Source: Azospirillum sp.
GTDB taxonomy: Bacteria > Pseudomonadota > Alphaproteobacteria > Azospirillales > Azospirillaceae
Assembly (NCBI GenBank): GCA_027486405.1
Contig: JAIXPD010000078.1
Location: forward strand, 97,752-161,751
DNA length: 64,000 nucleotides
Reading direction: 5' to 3'
Shown: positions 15,508 to 23,525 of the stretch, one piece after another
Layout: every line of letters starts with the position of its first letter
Position numbering within the stretch: the stretch's first letter is position 1
Program-made: the position numbers and the translations under genes
The notes under the pieces: generated by a model
What the model was told of the DNA's origin: nothing
Databases searched by the model: none
The model's input: the letters and a program-made list of their open reading frames with translations, nothing else

Positions 15508-16225
15508 GGTGGCGGGGGCGGTTGATGCGGGCGCGGTGGAACGCCGCGCCCTGGTGACGGGCGTCAGTTCCGGCATCGGCGCGGCCATCGCCGCGCGGCT
15601 GCTGGCCGATGGCTGGGCGGTGTGGGGCCTCAGCCGCAGCGCCCCGGCGGCCGCGTTGGGCGATCACCCGGCCTTGCGCTGGATCCCGGTCGATCTGATG
15701 GACGCGGCGGCGCTGGGGGCGGCGCTGGCCGCCCTGCCGCCGGTCGGGGCGCTGGTGCACGCCGCCGGAATCCTGCGTGTCGGGCGGTTGGGCGGGTTGC
15801 CCGCCGACGACGCGCGGGCGATGTGGCGGCTGCATGTGGAGGCGGCGACCCAACTGGTGGAACACGCCGTCCCGGCCATGCCCGACGGCGGCCGGGTGGT
15901 GCTGATCGGCAGCCGCACGTCGGACGGGTCGGCGGGGCGCAGCCAATACGCGGCCAGCAAGGCGGCGCTGGTCGGCATGGCGCGATCCTGGGCCATCGAG
16001 CTGGCCGAACGCGCCATCACGGTGAACGTCGTGGCCCCCGGTGCCACCGACACGCCGATGCTGGCCGACCCCAACCGCGCCGGGGTCCAGCCCAAACGTC
16101 CGCCCATCGGCCGTTTCGTGAAACCGGAGGAGGTGGCGGGCCTGACCGCCTTCCTTCTGTCGGACGCGGCGGCCAGCCTCACCGGGCAGCGCATCGTCGT
16201 CTGCGGCGGGGCCTCGCTGGTGTGA
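15500..16225 (+). CDS. Short-chain dehydrogenase/reductase (SDR)
   Basis: A 241-residue classical SDR with the cofactor motif T-G-V-S-S-G-I-G (about residues 19-26), catalytic Ser in L-I-G-S-R-T and Y-A-A-S-K near residue 153, and a C-terminal G-Q-R-I-V-V-C-G-G. It is the last gene of the sugar-acid operon; the start overlaps the end of the binding-protein gene, which supports co-transcription. It probably oxidises a hydroxyl of the substrate or an intermediate. An earlier in-frame start at 15461 lies inside the previous gene and is less likely. Confidence 0.85.
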   Translation: MAEVAGAVDAGAVERRALVTGVSSGIGAAIAARLLADGWAVWGLSRSAPAAALGDHPALRWIPVDLMDAAALGAALAALPPVGALVHAAGILRVGRLGGLPADDARAMWRLHVEAATQLVEHAVPAMPDGGRVVLIGSRTSDGSAGRSQYAASKAALVGMARSWAIELAERAITVNVVAPGATDTPMLADPNRAGVQPKRPPIGRFVKPEEVAGLTAFLLSDAAASLTGQRIVVCGGASLV

Positions 16226-16412
16226 CCGGCACGGGCCAGGGGGCCGGTTGCCCCTCCCCCTGGCGCGAACACAACCAAAGCGATTTCAAACGCGCTGCAA
16301 ATCATTGCGGCGCGTGTTTTTTTTGTGCAGAGGAGCTAAAAATTCAAAGATTGCGCGAACACATGTCACGCAAAAGCAATCATGATCAACGGCAATCGCT
16401 TTGTTTTTCAGC

Positions 16413-16427
16413 AAACACAGTGTGTTT
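16413..16427. promoter_or_regulatory. Palindrome AAACACA-G-TGTGTTT, possible operator
   Basis: A perfect 7-bp-arm dyad lies about 100 bp upstream of the promoter of the orphan TRAP binding protein, flanked by GC/GC that extends the symmetry. No regulator gene adjoins it, so the binding protein is unknown. Confidence 0.45.
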
Positions 16428-16524
16428 TTGCGTCGCATCATTGTCAAAATGGGGAATAAGACGACCATAAGGCGCGCATTGTCGCGCCCTGGGAGGACTC
16501 TTGTTGTTGCGTGTGCGAGGAATT

Positions 16525-16553
16525 TTCTGCTAAAAGACGTATAACTCTATAAT
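16525..16553 (+). promoter_or_regulatory. Sigma-70-type promoter with perfect TATAAT
   Basis: TATAAT at 16548-16553 with a weak -35 TTCTGC (16525-16530) 17 bp upstream. Transcription would start near 16560, leaving only about 15-27 nt of leader before the TRAP binding-protein start codon. Confidence 0.5.
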
Positions 16554-16574
16554 TTTTGATACTCATCATAATCC

Positions 16575-17567
16575 ATGGGGGCGTCTGTGAAAGCGATTTT
16601 GGGCGTGGCCATTGGCCTTGGTCTCGCGATGGCTGCGACCGGGGCCGAGGCCGGACAAAAGTTCAAGATTGGTCACGTTCTGGCGAAAGGCTCCCAGTTC
16701 AGCGAGGCCGTGCGTGTGATGAACGAGGAGTTGGAGCGCCGGACCTCCGGCCGCTACAGCATCGAGGAGTTTCCGGCCAGCGCGTTGGGCGACGGCAAGG
16801 CGATGCTCGACGGCGTGAAGCTGGGGACCATCGACATGGTGATGTCCTCCTCCGGCGGCGCGTTGGCCCAGTTCAACACCACCATGGGCATCCTCGACCT
16901 GATGCTGCTGTTCCGCGACGAGGCGCACGCCGACTCCGTGCTGGACGGTCCGATCGGCGGCGCGCTGTTGGACAGCTTCAAGCCGTTGGGCGTGGTTGGG
17001 CTGGCCTGGGGTGAGAACGGCTTCCGCCAGCTCACCAACGCGGTGCGCCCGATCAAGACCCCCGCCGACATCGCCGGGATGAAAATCCGCATCGCCGAAA
17101 GCGAAATCTACAAGAAGGCGTTTGAAAGCCTGGGGGCCAAGCCCTTCACCCTGCCGTTCGCGCAGGTCTATCCGGCGTTGAAGAACGGACAGGCCGAAGG
17201 CCAGGAAAACCCGATCACCACCATCGTCGGCGCCAAGCTGAACGAGGTGCAGAGCCACATCACGCTCAGCTACCACACCTACGCCCCGGCGGTGATCCTC
17301 ATCAACGCCGATGCGTTCGGCGACATGACGCCGGACGACCAGAAGGTCTTGCAGGAGGCGGCGAAGGCCGGGGGGCAGGCGTCGCGCAAGTTCGTGCGCG
17401 ACCGCGACGCCAAGGGGTTGGAGACGTTGAAGGCGTCCGGCATCACCATCACGCCGACGGCGGAGTTCGACCACGCCGGTTTTGAAAAGGCGCTGGCCCC
17501 CTTCTATGCCGAAGCGTCGAAGGTGTTCCCGCTGGACCAGATCAACGCCATCAAGAACGCCAAGTGA
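16575..17567 (+). CDS. TRAP transporter substrate-binding protein, DctP family (orphan)
   Basis: A 330-residue periplasmic binding protein with a signal peptide ending near A-E-A (residue 26), and DctP-family features: F-K-I-G-H-V-L early, the R-I-A-E-S-E-I-Y segment bearing the conserved carboxylate-binding Arg, and N-G-Q-A-E-G-Q-E-N-P. Organic acids are the usual ligands. No dctQ/dctM genes adjoin it; a terminator and a chemoreceptor gene follow. It may serve another TRAP transporter or act as a sensor protein. The start is uncertain: GTG 16587 has GGGGG about 5 nt upstream, whereas the ATG has no visible ribosome site. Confidence 0.85.
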   Translation: MGASVKAILGVAIGLGLAMAATGAEAGQKFKIGHVLAKGSQFSEAVRVMNEELERRTSGRYSIEEFPASALGDGKAMLDGVKLGTIDMVMSSSGGALAQFNTTMGILDLMLLFRDEAHADSVLDGPIGGALLDSFKPLGVVGLAWGENGFRQLTNAVRPIKTPADIAGMKIRIAESEIYKKAFESLGAKPFTLPFAQVYPALKNGQAEGQENPITTIVGAKLNEVQSHITLSYHTYAPAVILINADAFGDMTPDDQKVLQEAAKAGGQASRKFVRDRDAKGLETLKASGITITPTAEFDHAGFEKALAPFYAEASKVFPLDQINAIKNAK

Positions 17568-17624
17568 TCCGGCGGCCCGCAACGGGCTGGGGCTGACGGC
17601 GTTGTCGATTGGGACCGCATGACC

Positions 17625-17678
17625 GGGGAGGGGTGGATTTCGAACGGGTGGCTCCAGTCGAAACACCTCTCCCTTTTT
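17625..17678 (+). terminator. Rho-independent terminator after the orphan TRAP binding-protein gene
   Basis: GGGAGGGGTG (17626-17635) pairs with CACCTCTCCC (17664-17673) with one G-U, extended inside by TTTCGA/TCGAAA, followed by TTTTT (17674-17678). It separates the binding-protein gene from the chemoreceptor gene. Confidence 0.8.
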
Positions 17679-17737
17679 GTTTCCGCGCTTTTTGACTCCA
17701 CGCGTCGGCCCGGCGTGCAAGACACAGGACATTGACC

Positions 17738-19795
17738 ATGAACAGCCCTGGCGGGAAAAGCAGACTGGCGTCGCGTCTCAAGATTTCGCACAGGATTTTC
17801 ATCGGCTTCCTGGCCATGATCGGACTGATCGTGTTCCTGGGGTCCCAGTATGTCAGCAGCGTCCGCAAGATCGGCGACGAGCTGGATCATGTCATGGACA
17901 CCGGGCAGGACGCGTTGACCACCGCGCATCTGGCCGACCTCAGCGAGCGGATGGACCGGGCGGTCCTGACCTACATCGCCTCGCAGACGGAGCTTGATCT
18001 CGCCTCCGCCCGCAGGGAGGTGGAGGGGTTTGAAAAGGCGTTGGCGACGCTGAAGACGCAGACCAATTCGCCGGTCGACGATCAGAAGATGTCCGCCCTG
18101 ACCACCATCGCCGCCCAATACCGGGCGGCGTTCGACAGCGTCGTCGCGGCGGTGGTGCAGCGGCGCGAGGGGGTGGGACAGACCTTCCTGGTTGGCGCGC
18201 AGTTGAACACGACGGCCATGGCCATCGTCGATTCCGCCCAGTCCGGTGCCCAATCCGGCGCCTCGGCCCCGGCCGATGCGGAGGCGATGCAGGCCGCCCT
18301 GCGCTTGCAGCAGGCCTTGCAGGGAACCCGGATGGCGGCGGCTCGCTACTTCTCCACCTTTGATCCGAACGACGCCGGATCGGCCAAGAACGAGCTGATC
18401 CGGCTGGGCGAGGCGGTGGCCGACGCCAAGAGCAAGACCGCCGCCAACCGCCGCATCCAACGTTTCCTGACCGCGATGGAACCGCAGATCGCGGCCTTTG
18501 CCAAGGGGCTGGAAACCGCCGTCGGCGGCACGCAGACCCTGTTGGAGACGCAGAGCAAGATCCGGTTGATCCTGGATCAACTGCTGTCCGGCGTGCGCGC
18601 GATCGTGACCTCCTTCTCCGACCTGCAACGGCAGACCCAGGAACGGGCGTTGGAGTCCATCGAATCCAGCGGTCGCCAGGCCCTGGTCACGCCGCTGGTC
18701 GCGCTGCTGGGGGGCATCGTCTTCGCCGCGATGATCGCCGCCTCCATCGTCCGCCCGATCCGCAGCATGACCGCCGCCATGGCCGCGCTGGCCAACGGCA
18801 ACACCGCCACTGCGATTCCGGCCACCGACAACCACGACGAAATCGGCGACATGGCGCGCGCGGTTCAGGTGTTCAAGGAAAACGCCATCAACATGGACCG
18901 GATGCGGCACGAGCAGGAGGAATCCCGCGCCCGCAACGAGGCGGACAAGCGCGCCACCATGAACGGGTTGGCGCAGAATTTCGAAAGCACCGTGATGGAC
19001 GTGGTCGAACACGTCGTCCGTGAATCGGAGATCGTCCAGATCAACGCCCGCACGGTGTCGGAGGTGGCCGAACAGACGCTGCAACTGGCCGCCCAAGGCG
19101 CATCGGCCACCGAGGAGGCCAGCACCAACGTGCGGATGGTGGCCGCAGCGGTGGAGGAGCTGTCGCGCTCGGTCGCCGCCATCAGCGCCCAGGCGTCGGA
19201 ATCGACCGACATCGCCCGCAACGCCGTGAACGAAGCGCGCCAGACCAACGACGTCGTCGCGGCCCTGTCCGAAGCGGCCCGCCGCATCGGCGACGTCATC
19301 CATCTGATCGAAAACATCGCCAAGCAAACCAACCTGCTGGCGCTGAACGCGACCATCGAAGCCGCGCGCGCGGGCGAAGCGGGCAAGGGTTTCGCGGTCG
19401 TCGCCAACGAGGTGAAGACGCTGGCCAACCAGACCACCGTCGCCACCGGCGACATCAGCGTTCAGGTGGACGCCATCCAATCGACCACGCAGAACGCGGT
19501 GGACGCCATCCGCCGCATCGGCGAAACGATCAACCGGATGGACAGCATCGCCGTCAGCATCTCCACGGCGGTTCAGCACCAGTTCGAAGCCACGCAGGAG
19601 ATTTCCGAGAATCTCCGTCAGGCCGCCTTGGGAACCACCGAGGTGTCCAGCACGATCACCCATGTGCTGCACAAGGCGACGGACGCCGGATCCTCGGCGG
19701 AAAGCCTGCTGGGCAGTTCCGGCACGCTGGCCGACCAGACGGCGGTTCTGAAGCAGGAGGTCAACTCCTTCACCGACCGCATCCGCGTCGGCTGA
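17738..19795 (+). CDS. Methyl-accepting chemotaxis protein
   Basis: A 685-residue chemoreceptor. TM1 is at about residues 20-36, followed by a long helical periplasmic sensor (about 37-315), TM2 at about 317-338, a HAMP domain (about 338-392) and a cytoplasmic signalling domain. The hairpin tip near residues 525-550 reads N-I-A-K-Q-T-N-L-L-A-L-N-A-T-I-E-A-A-R, the conserved CheA/CheW contact motif. No CheR-tethering pentapeptide is visible at the C-terminus. An AGGAC box supports this ATG over a TTG two codons earlier. The upstream orphan TRAP binding protein may present ligand to it, but the terminator between them argues against one fixed transcript. Confidence 0.92.
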   Translation: MNSPGGKSRLASRLKISHRIFIGFLAMIGLIVFLGSQYVSSVRKIGDELDHVMDTGQDALTTAHLADLSERMDRAVLTYIASQTELDLASARREVEGFEKALATLKTQTNSPVDDQKMSALTTIAAQYRAAFDSVVAAVVQRREGVGQTFLVGAQLNTTAMAIVDSAQSGAQSGASAPADAEAMQAALRLQQALQGTRMAAARYFSTFDPNDAGSAKNELIRLGEAVADAKSKTAANRRIQRFLTAMEPQIAAFAKGLETAVGGTQTLLETQSKIRLILDQLLSGVRAIVTSFSDLQRQTQERALESIESSGRQALVTPLVALLGGIVFAAMIAASIVRPIRSMTAAMAALANGNTATAIPATDNHDEIGDMARAVQVFKENAINMDRMRHEQEESRARNEADKRATMNGLAQNFESTVMDVVEHVVRESEIVQINARTVSEVAEQTLQLAAQGASATEEASTNVRMVAAAVEELSRSVAAISAQASESTDIARNAVNEARQTNDVVAALSEAARRIGDVIHLIENIAKQTNLLALNATIEAARAGEAGKGFAVVANEVKTLANQTTVATGDISVQVDAIQSTTQNAVDAIRRIGETINRMDSIAVSISTAVQHQFEATQEISENLRQAALGTTEVSSTITHVLHKATDAGSSAESLLGSSGTLADQTAVLKQEVNSFTDRIRVG

Positions 19796-19808
19796 TCCGC
19801 CCCTCCAT

Positions 19809-19860
19809 CGGCGCGCCCGCCCGGATCCGGTTGTCGCACCGGATCCGGGCGGGCGCGCCG
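19809..19860. terminator. Perfect 23-bp-arm hairpin between convergent genes
   Basis: Arms at 19809-19831 and 19838-19860 are exact reverse complements with a 6-nt loop (TGTCGC). It lies between the convergent chemoreceptor and PaiB-like genes, beginning 13 bp after one stop and ending 5 bp before the other. It is a very stable GC-rich stem without a T-tract; a bidirectional terminator or mRNA-end protector is the most likely role. Confidence 0.7.
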
Positions 19861-19865
19861 TGGGG

Positions 19866-20489
19866 TCAGAGCGGGATGAGCGGGGCGACCGCCCGGTCGC
19901 TGTCGTCCGGGCTGGCGGCCAGACCGGCGGCGACCCCGGCGCGGTCGGCGGCGTTGCGGTTCTGGCTGAGCTTGCGCTTGCCCTCCAGCCGCCGGATCGG
20001 CAGGCGCAGGCCGACGATGCCGCGCAACTGCGCCTGGATGAAGTCGGGCGGGGCGTCGCTCACCGACCAGGGGGCTGGACGTCCGGCCTCGTGCCGGTCG
20101 GTAAGGCGGGTGATGAGCGCCAGCAGGCGGGCCGGGTCGTCGAACACCTCCAACGGACCAAAGGCCTGGACGGCGATGTAGTTCCAGGTCGGGACCGCCT
20201 TTTCCGTTTCCCGCTTGGTCGGGTACCAACTGGGGGAAACATAGGCGTCCGGCCCCATGAACAGCGCCAGCGCGTCGCCGATTGGCGCGGCGTGGGCCTG
20301 CGGGTTGGCGCGGGAAACATGGCCGTAGAGGGTCCCGTGGTCGCCCTCCGTCTCATCGAACAGCAGCGGCAGCGGGGTGGCCAGCGGCCCGTCGGCGGTG
20401 GCGGTGATGATCTGCGCCAGCCGGGTGGCGCGGATGGTGTCCCGCACCCGGTGGGTGTCGTCGTCGTGGAAAGCGGGGGGAATGTGCAT
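19866..20489 (-). CDS. PaiB-like FMN-binding negative transcriptional regulator family protein
   Basis: A 207-residue protein of the PaiB/FMN_bind_2 family: N-terminal M-H-I-P-P-A-F, the A-T-P-L-P-L-L-F-D segment, H-V-S-R-A-N-P-Q near residue 71, and the P-T-W-N-Y-I-A-V-Q-A-F-G block. Bacillus PaiB is linked to protease and sporulation control, but most members are uncharacterised flavin-binding split-barrel proteins. AGGAG lies 9 nt before the chosen ATG. It diverges from a MocR-type regulator, a common arrangement that suggests control by it. Confidence 0.88.
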   Translation of the reverse strand: MHIPPAFHDDDTHRVRDTIRATRLAQIITATADGPLATPLPLLFDETEGDHGTLYGHVSRANPQAHAAPIGDALALFMGPDAYVSPSWYPTKRETEKAVPTWNYIAVQAFGPLEVFDDPARLLALITRLTDRHEAGRPAPWSVSDAPPDFIQAQLRGIVGLRLPIRRLEGKRKLSQNRNAADRAGVAAGLAASPDDSDRAVAPLIPL

Positions 20490-20532
20490 GGCGGTGGTCT
20501 CCTGGCGTCGCCCGTCACAGATGACAGACCAT

Positions 20533-20553
20533 CTGGATTGGGGGAACATCCAG
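20533..20553. promoter_or_regulatory. CTGGAT-N9-ATCCAG inverted repeat in a divergent promoter
   Basis: Six-bp perfect arms at 20533-20538 and 20548-20553 in the 103-bp gap between the PaiB-like and MocR-like genes. A possible MocR binding site; the short arms make this weak. Confidence 0.35.
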
Positions 20554-20592
20554 TTCTGACGCATTGTGGTGGGCCAGTTGAGGGGCGTTGGG

Positions 20593-22062
20593 ATGGATGG
20601 CGGGCTGGACGGCGGCGTGGCGCGGCGGATCGTGGCGGCGATCAAGGAGCGGATTCACAGCGGCCTCCACCCGCCCGGCAGCCGTCTGCCCGCCACCCGC
20701 GTTCTGGCGGCGGAGTGGGGGGTGTCGCGCACCACGGTCACGGCGGCCTATGGCCAGTTGATCGCCGAAGGCTATCTGCACAGCCGTCCGGGTGCGCGGG
20801 CGGTGGTGGCCCCGGGGGTGGGCGCGGCGGTGGCCCCCGCCGATCCGCCCGCACAAGGCGCGCGCCGGGTGTCGGCCTTCGCCGAACGGCTGCTGGCGCG
20901 GCCCCAGGCGGCCCCACCGACGCGGTCGGTGCGGGTGGCGGATTTCCGCTATGGCGATCTCTCGGGGGCGGATTTCCCGGTTCTGGCGTGGCGGCGGGCG
21001 GTCAACCGGGCGTGCTTGCGCCGTCCGGCGCGGCTGCGCTACGACGACCCGCGCGGGTCGGCGGCGCTGCGGGAGGCGCTGCACGGCTATCTGTGGCGCG
21101 CGCGCGGCATCCAGTGCACGCCGGAGCGGATCATCGTCGTCAACGGCTCGCAACAGGGGTTGGACCTGTGCGCGCGGCTGTTTCTCGACCCCGGCGACCG
21201 CTTTCTGTTCGAAAACCCCGGCTACGCGCTGGCGCGCCACGCCTTTGCGGCGGTCGGCGGGGTGGAGATCCCGGTTGCGGTGGACGCCGAGGGCCTGCGC
21301 ACCGACGCGTTGCACACCGAGGCCCTGGCCGGGGCGGCGCTGGCCTACGTCACGCCGTCGCACCAATTTCCGTTGGGCGGGGTGCTGTCGGCGGCGCGGC
21401 GGCGGGCGTTGCTGGACTGGGCGGCGCGCGGCGGCGGCGTGGTGATCGAGGATGATTACGATGGGGAGTACCGCCACGGCATCGCCCCGATTCCGCCGCT
21501 CCAGACGCTGGCCCCGGAGTCGGTGGTCTATGTCGGCACCCTGTCCAAAACGCTGTCGCCGACCCTGCGCGTCGGCTACCTCGTCGTTCCGACCGGGTTG
21601 GAGCGGGCCTTTGCCGAGGCCAAGCGCCTGACCGACCGCCACGCCCCGCTGTTGGAACAGGAGGCGGTCGCCGATCTGCTGGCCAGCGGGGCCTATGAAC
21701 GCCACGTCCGCAGCGTCCGCCGCAAGAACGCCGATCGGCGGGCGGTGTTGCTGGCGGCGCTGGCGGCCGAACTGGGCGATCGCGCCGTCGTGGCGGGAAC
21801 CGACGCTGGGCTGCACATGGTTCTGTGGCTGCCGGGAATCCCGACCGATCAGGAATCCGCGCTGGTCGCCGATGGGCTTGCCGCCGGGATCGGGCTGTAT
21901 CCGGTGTCGCCGCTTTACGCGCCGAATGGGGGATTGGGTGGGAGATTGGGCGGGGAGCGTCCAGCCTGCGCCGGTCTGGTCCTGGGCTACGCCGCCTTGA
22001 CGGAGGAGGCGTTGTGCCGGGGTGTGGCGGTCCTGGCCGGGGTGGTCAGGGGATTGAGGTGA
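20593..22062 (+). CDS. MocR-family regulator (GntR HTH fused to aminotransferase-like domain)
   Basis: A 489-residue fusion. The GntR-type winged HTH (about residues 8-75, with R-L-P-A-T-R-V-L-A-A-E-W-G-V-S-R) is joined by an Ala/Pro-rich linker to a fold-type-I aminotransferase-like domain. The PLP-binding Lys is in G-T-L-S-K-T-L-S-P-T-L-R near residue 319, and the Asp of I-E-D-D-Y-D-G-E-Y near residue 290 is present. MocR proteins (PdxR, GabR, TauR) sense PLP or amines. It is divergent from the PaiB-like gene. GAGGGG supports the chosen ATG over an upstream GTG. Confidence 0.9.
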   Translation: MDGGLDGGVARRIVAAIKERIHSGLHPPGSRLPATRVLAAEWGVSRTTVTAAYGQLIAEGYLHSRPGARAVVAPGVGAAVAPADPPAQGARRVSAFAERLLARPQAAPPTRSVRVADFRYGDLSGADFPVLAWRRAVNRACLRRPARLRYDDPRGSAALREALHGYLWRARGIQCTPERIIVVNGSQQGLDLCARLFLDPGDRFLFENPGYALARHAFAAVGGVEIPVAVDAEGLRTDALHTEALAGAALAYVTPSHQFPLGGVLSAARRRALLDWAARGGGVVIEDDYDGEYRHGIAPIPPLQTLAPESVVYVGTLSKTLSPTLRVGYLVVPTGLERAFAEAKRLTDRHAPLLEQEAVADLLASGAYERHVRSVRRKNADRRAVLLAALAAELGDRAVVAGTDAGLHMVLWLPGIPTDQESALVADGLAAGIGLYPVSPLYAPNGGLGGRLGGERPACAGLVLGYAALTEEALCRGVAVLAGVVRGLR

Positions 22063-22073
22063 GAGTGGGGGGG

Positions 22074-23153
22074 TCAGGTGCTGTCCCGGCCGACGAAGCG
22101 CAGGCCCAGATCCAGGCGGCGGTTCGCCGGGCTGTGGCCCTCCATCAGCGCCAGCAGCATCGCCGCCGATTCGTGCCCGATTTCGTAACGCGGGGTCGCC
22201 ACCGTCGTCAGCGCCGGGGTGGTCCAGGCCGAGGCGGCCAGATCGTTGAAACCGGCGATGGCCAGTTGTTCCGGCACGCGCACGCCGCGCCGTTGGCATT
22301 GGAACAGCGCGCCCTGGGCCAAATCGTCGTTGCAGAAGAACATGGCGTCGCAATCGACCTCCCCATCGACGATGCGGTCGAGCATCGCGGCACCCAGGCT
22401 GAGGGAGGAGGGTTCGGGCACCTGCAACACCCGGCGGGGGTCGTACAGCCCGGCCTCGCGCAGCGCCTGCCGGTAGCCGTCCAACCGGGCCAGTGTGCGC
22501 GGATCCAATTGCACGGCGGCGAAGCCGATGCGGCGGTAGCCCCGTTCCAGCAGATGGCGGGTCATCAGATGCCCGCCTTCGAACTGCGAACAGCCGACGC
22601 TGTAGCAATCCGGATCGTCCAGCAACTCCATCATGTGGACGGTCGGGCTGCGCAGGGCGGCGAGGTAGGTTTGGGTGGCGTCGGTGTGGTCGTTGCCGGT
22701 CAGCAGGATGCCGTCGGGCTGGAATTGCAGATAGGCGCGGAGCAGCCGCTCCTCCTCCACCGGCGAATAATGCGAGACGCCGATCAGAAGCTGATAGCCG
22801 CGCGGGTGCAGCACATCGTGGATTCCGGCCAGCGTTTCGACGAACACCGTGTTGGTCATCGACGGAATCAGCACCGCCACCGTCATCGACCGCGCCGAGG
22901 CGAGCGCGCTGGCGGCCTGATTGGGGACATAGCCCATGCCCTGCGCCACCTCCAGAATCCGGGTGCGCAGATCGGGGGCGACCAGCTCCGGGCGTTTGAA
23001 GGCGCGCGACACCGTGATGGCGCTGACCCCGGCCCGTTCCGCCACATCGGCCATGGTGGCCCGCCCGGTGCGCGAGGAGCGCGGCTTGCGCGGCTTTCCG
23101 GGGCTGGCGGCAGACGGGGAGGGGGCGGGCGGATCCGGGCGGCGGTTGGTCAC
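22074..23153 (-). CDS. gntR: LacI-family transcriptional regulator, GntR (gluconate repressor)-like
   Basis: A 359-residue regulator. After a Pro/Ser/Arg-rich extension comes the LacI HTH (about residues 34-53, M-A-D-V-A-E-R-A-G-V-S then T-V-S-R-A-F), hinge R-S-M-T-V-A-V-L-I-P-S and a periplasmic-binding-protein-type effector domain. It lies divergent from gluconokinase, and the shared upstream region has GTTAGCGCTAAC dyads of the type bound by gluconate-responsive LacI regulators. The GTG start is chosen because AAGGAA lies about 10 nt upstream and gives normal family length; starting at ATG 23054 would also leave an intact HTH. Confidence 0.85.
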   Translation of the reverse strand: MTNRRPDPPAPSPSAASPGKPRKPRSSRTGRATMADVAERAGVSAITVSRAFKRPELVAPDLRTRILEVAQGMGYVPNQAASALASARSMTVAVLIPSMTNTVFVETLAGIHDVLHPRGYQLLIGVSHYSPVEEERLLRAYLQFQPDGILLTGNDHTDATQTYLAALRSPTVHMMELLDDPDCYSVGCSQFEGGHLMTRHLLERGYRRIGFAAVQLDPRTLARLDGYRQALREAGLYDPRRVLQVPEPSSLSLGAAMLDRIVDGEVDCDAMFFCNDDLAQGALFQCQRRGVRVPEQLAIAGFNDLAASAWTTPALTTVATPRYEIGHESAAMLLALMEGHSPANRRLDLGLRFVGRDST

Positions 23154-23362
23154 GGGATGGCGGTTCCTTGGCGCTGGCCGCGCGGGAGGGCGCGCGCGGG
23201 GTGTGGATGATGACGGGCGGCGTCGGCGCGGCGCAAGGCGATTGTCGCCCTGTGTGTCCGCCAACGGCGTGACCCCAAACCCGCCCCATGGCGAGGACCA
23301 CGGAGGGTGTTGCTGATTTTGTTCGTTCGCAGCCCCAACAAAACACTTTACGACCGGCGAAG

Positions 23363-23374
23363 TTAGCGCTAACA
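23363..23374. promoter_or_regulatory. LacI-family operator GTTAGCGCTAAC (perfect palindrome)
   Basis: A perfect 12-bp dyad with the central CG typical of LacI-family operators. It lies about 210 bp from the regulator start and 150 bp from gntK. Confidence 0.75.
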
Positions 23375-23451
23375 CTAGCGCCACATCATCGCATCGCCGC
23401 CGTGCCCATCCCCCGGTCCCTGACCGGGAAGGCTTGCGGCGGTGCGCGAAT

Positions 23452-23463
23452 GATAGCGCTAAC
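23452..23463. promoter_or_regulatory. LacI-family operator GATAGCGCTAAC (one change)
   Basis: A second copy with one mismatch to perfect symmetry, flanked by TG and AT, about 62 bp upstream of the gluconokinase start, a position suited to repression. Spacing to the first site is 89 bp centre to centre, compatible with looping. Confidence 0.7.
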
Positions 23464-23525
23464 ATTTGATCCGCGCAAGGGCTGATCGGGTCGGCGCGCG
23501 GGTTTTCTTGCGGGAATGGATGCTC

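Larger units (their letters stand above)
16226..16574. other. Non-coding region between the SDR and the orphan TRAP binding-protein gene
   Basis: This 349-bp gap is clearly more AT-rich than its surroundings. It holds a palindrome at 16413-16427 (AAACACA-G-TGTGTTT) and a perfect TATAAT at 16548-16553. No coding potential was seen. It is the promoter region of the downstream gene. Confidence 0.6.
23154..23525. other. Divergent control region between the LacI regulator and gluconokinase
   Basis: This 372-bp non-coding stretch contains two operator-like dyads (23363-23374 and 23452-23463), and no coding region was recognised. Open frames seen here on the minus strand are extensions or shadows. 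Confidence 0.6.
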
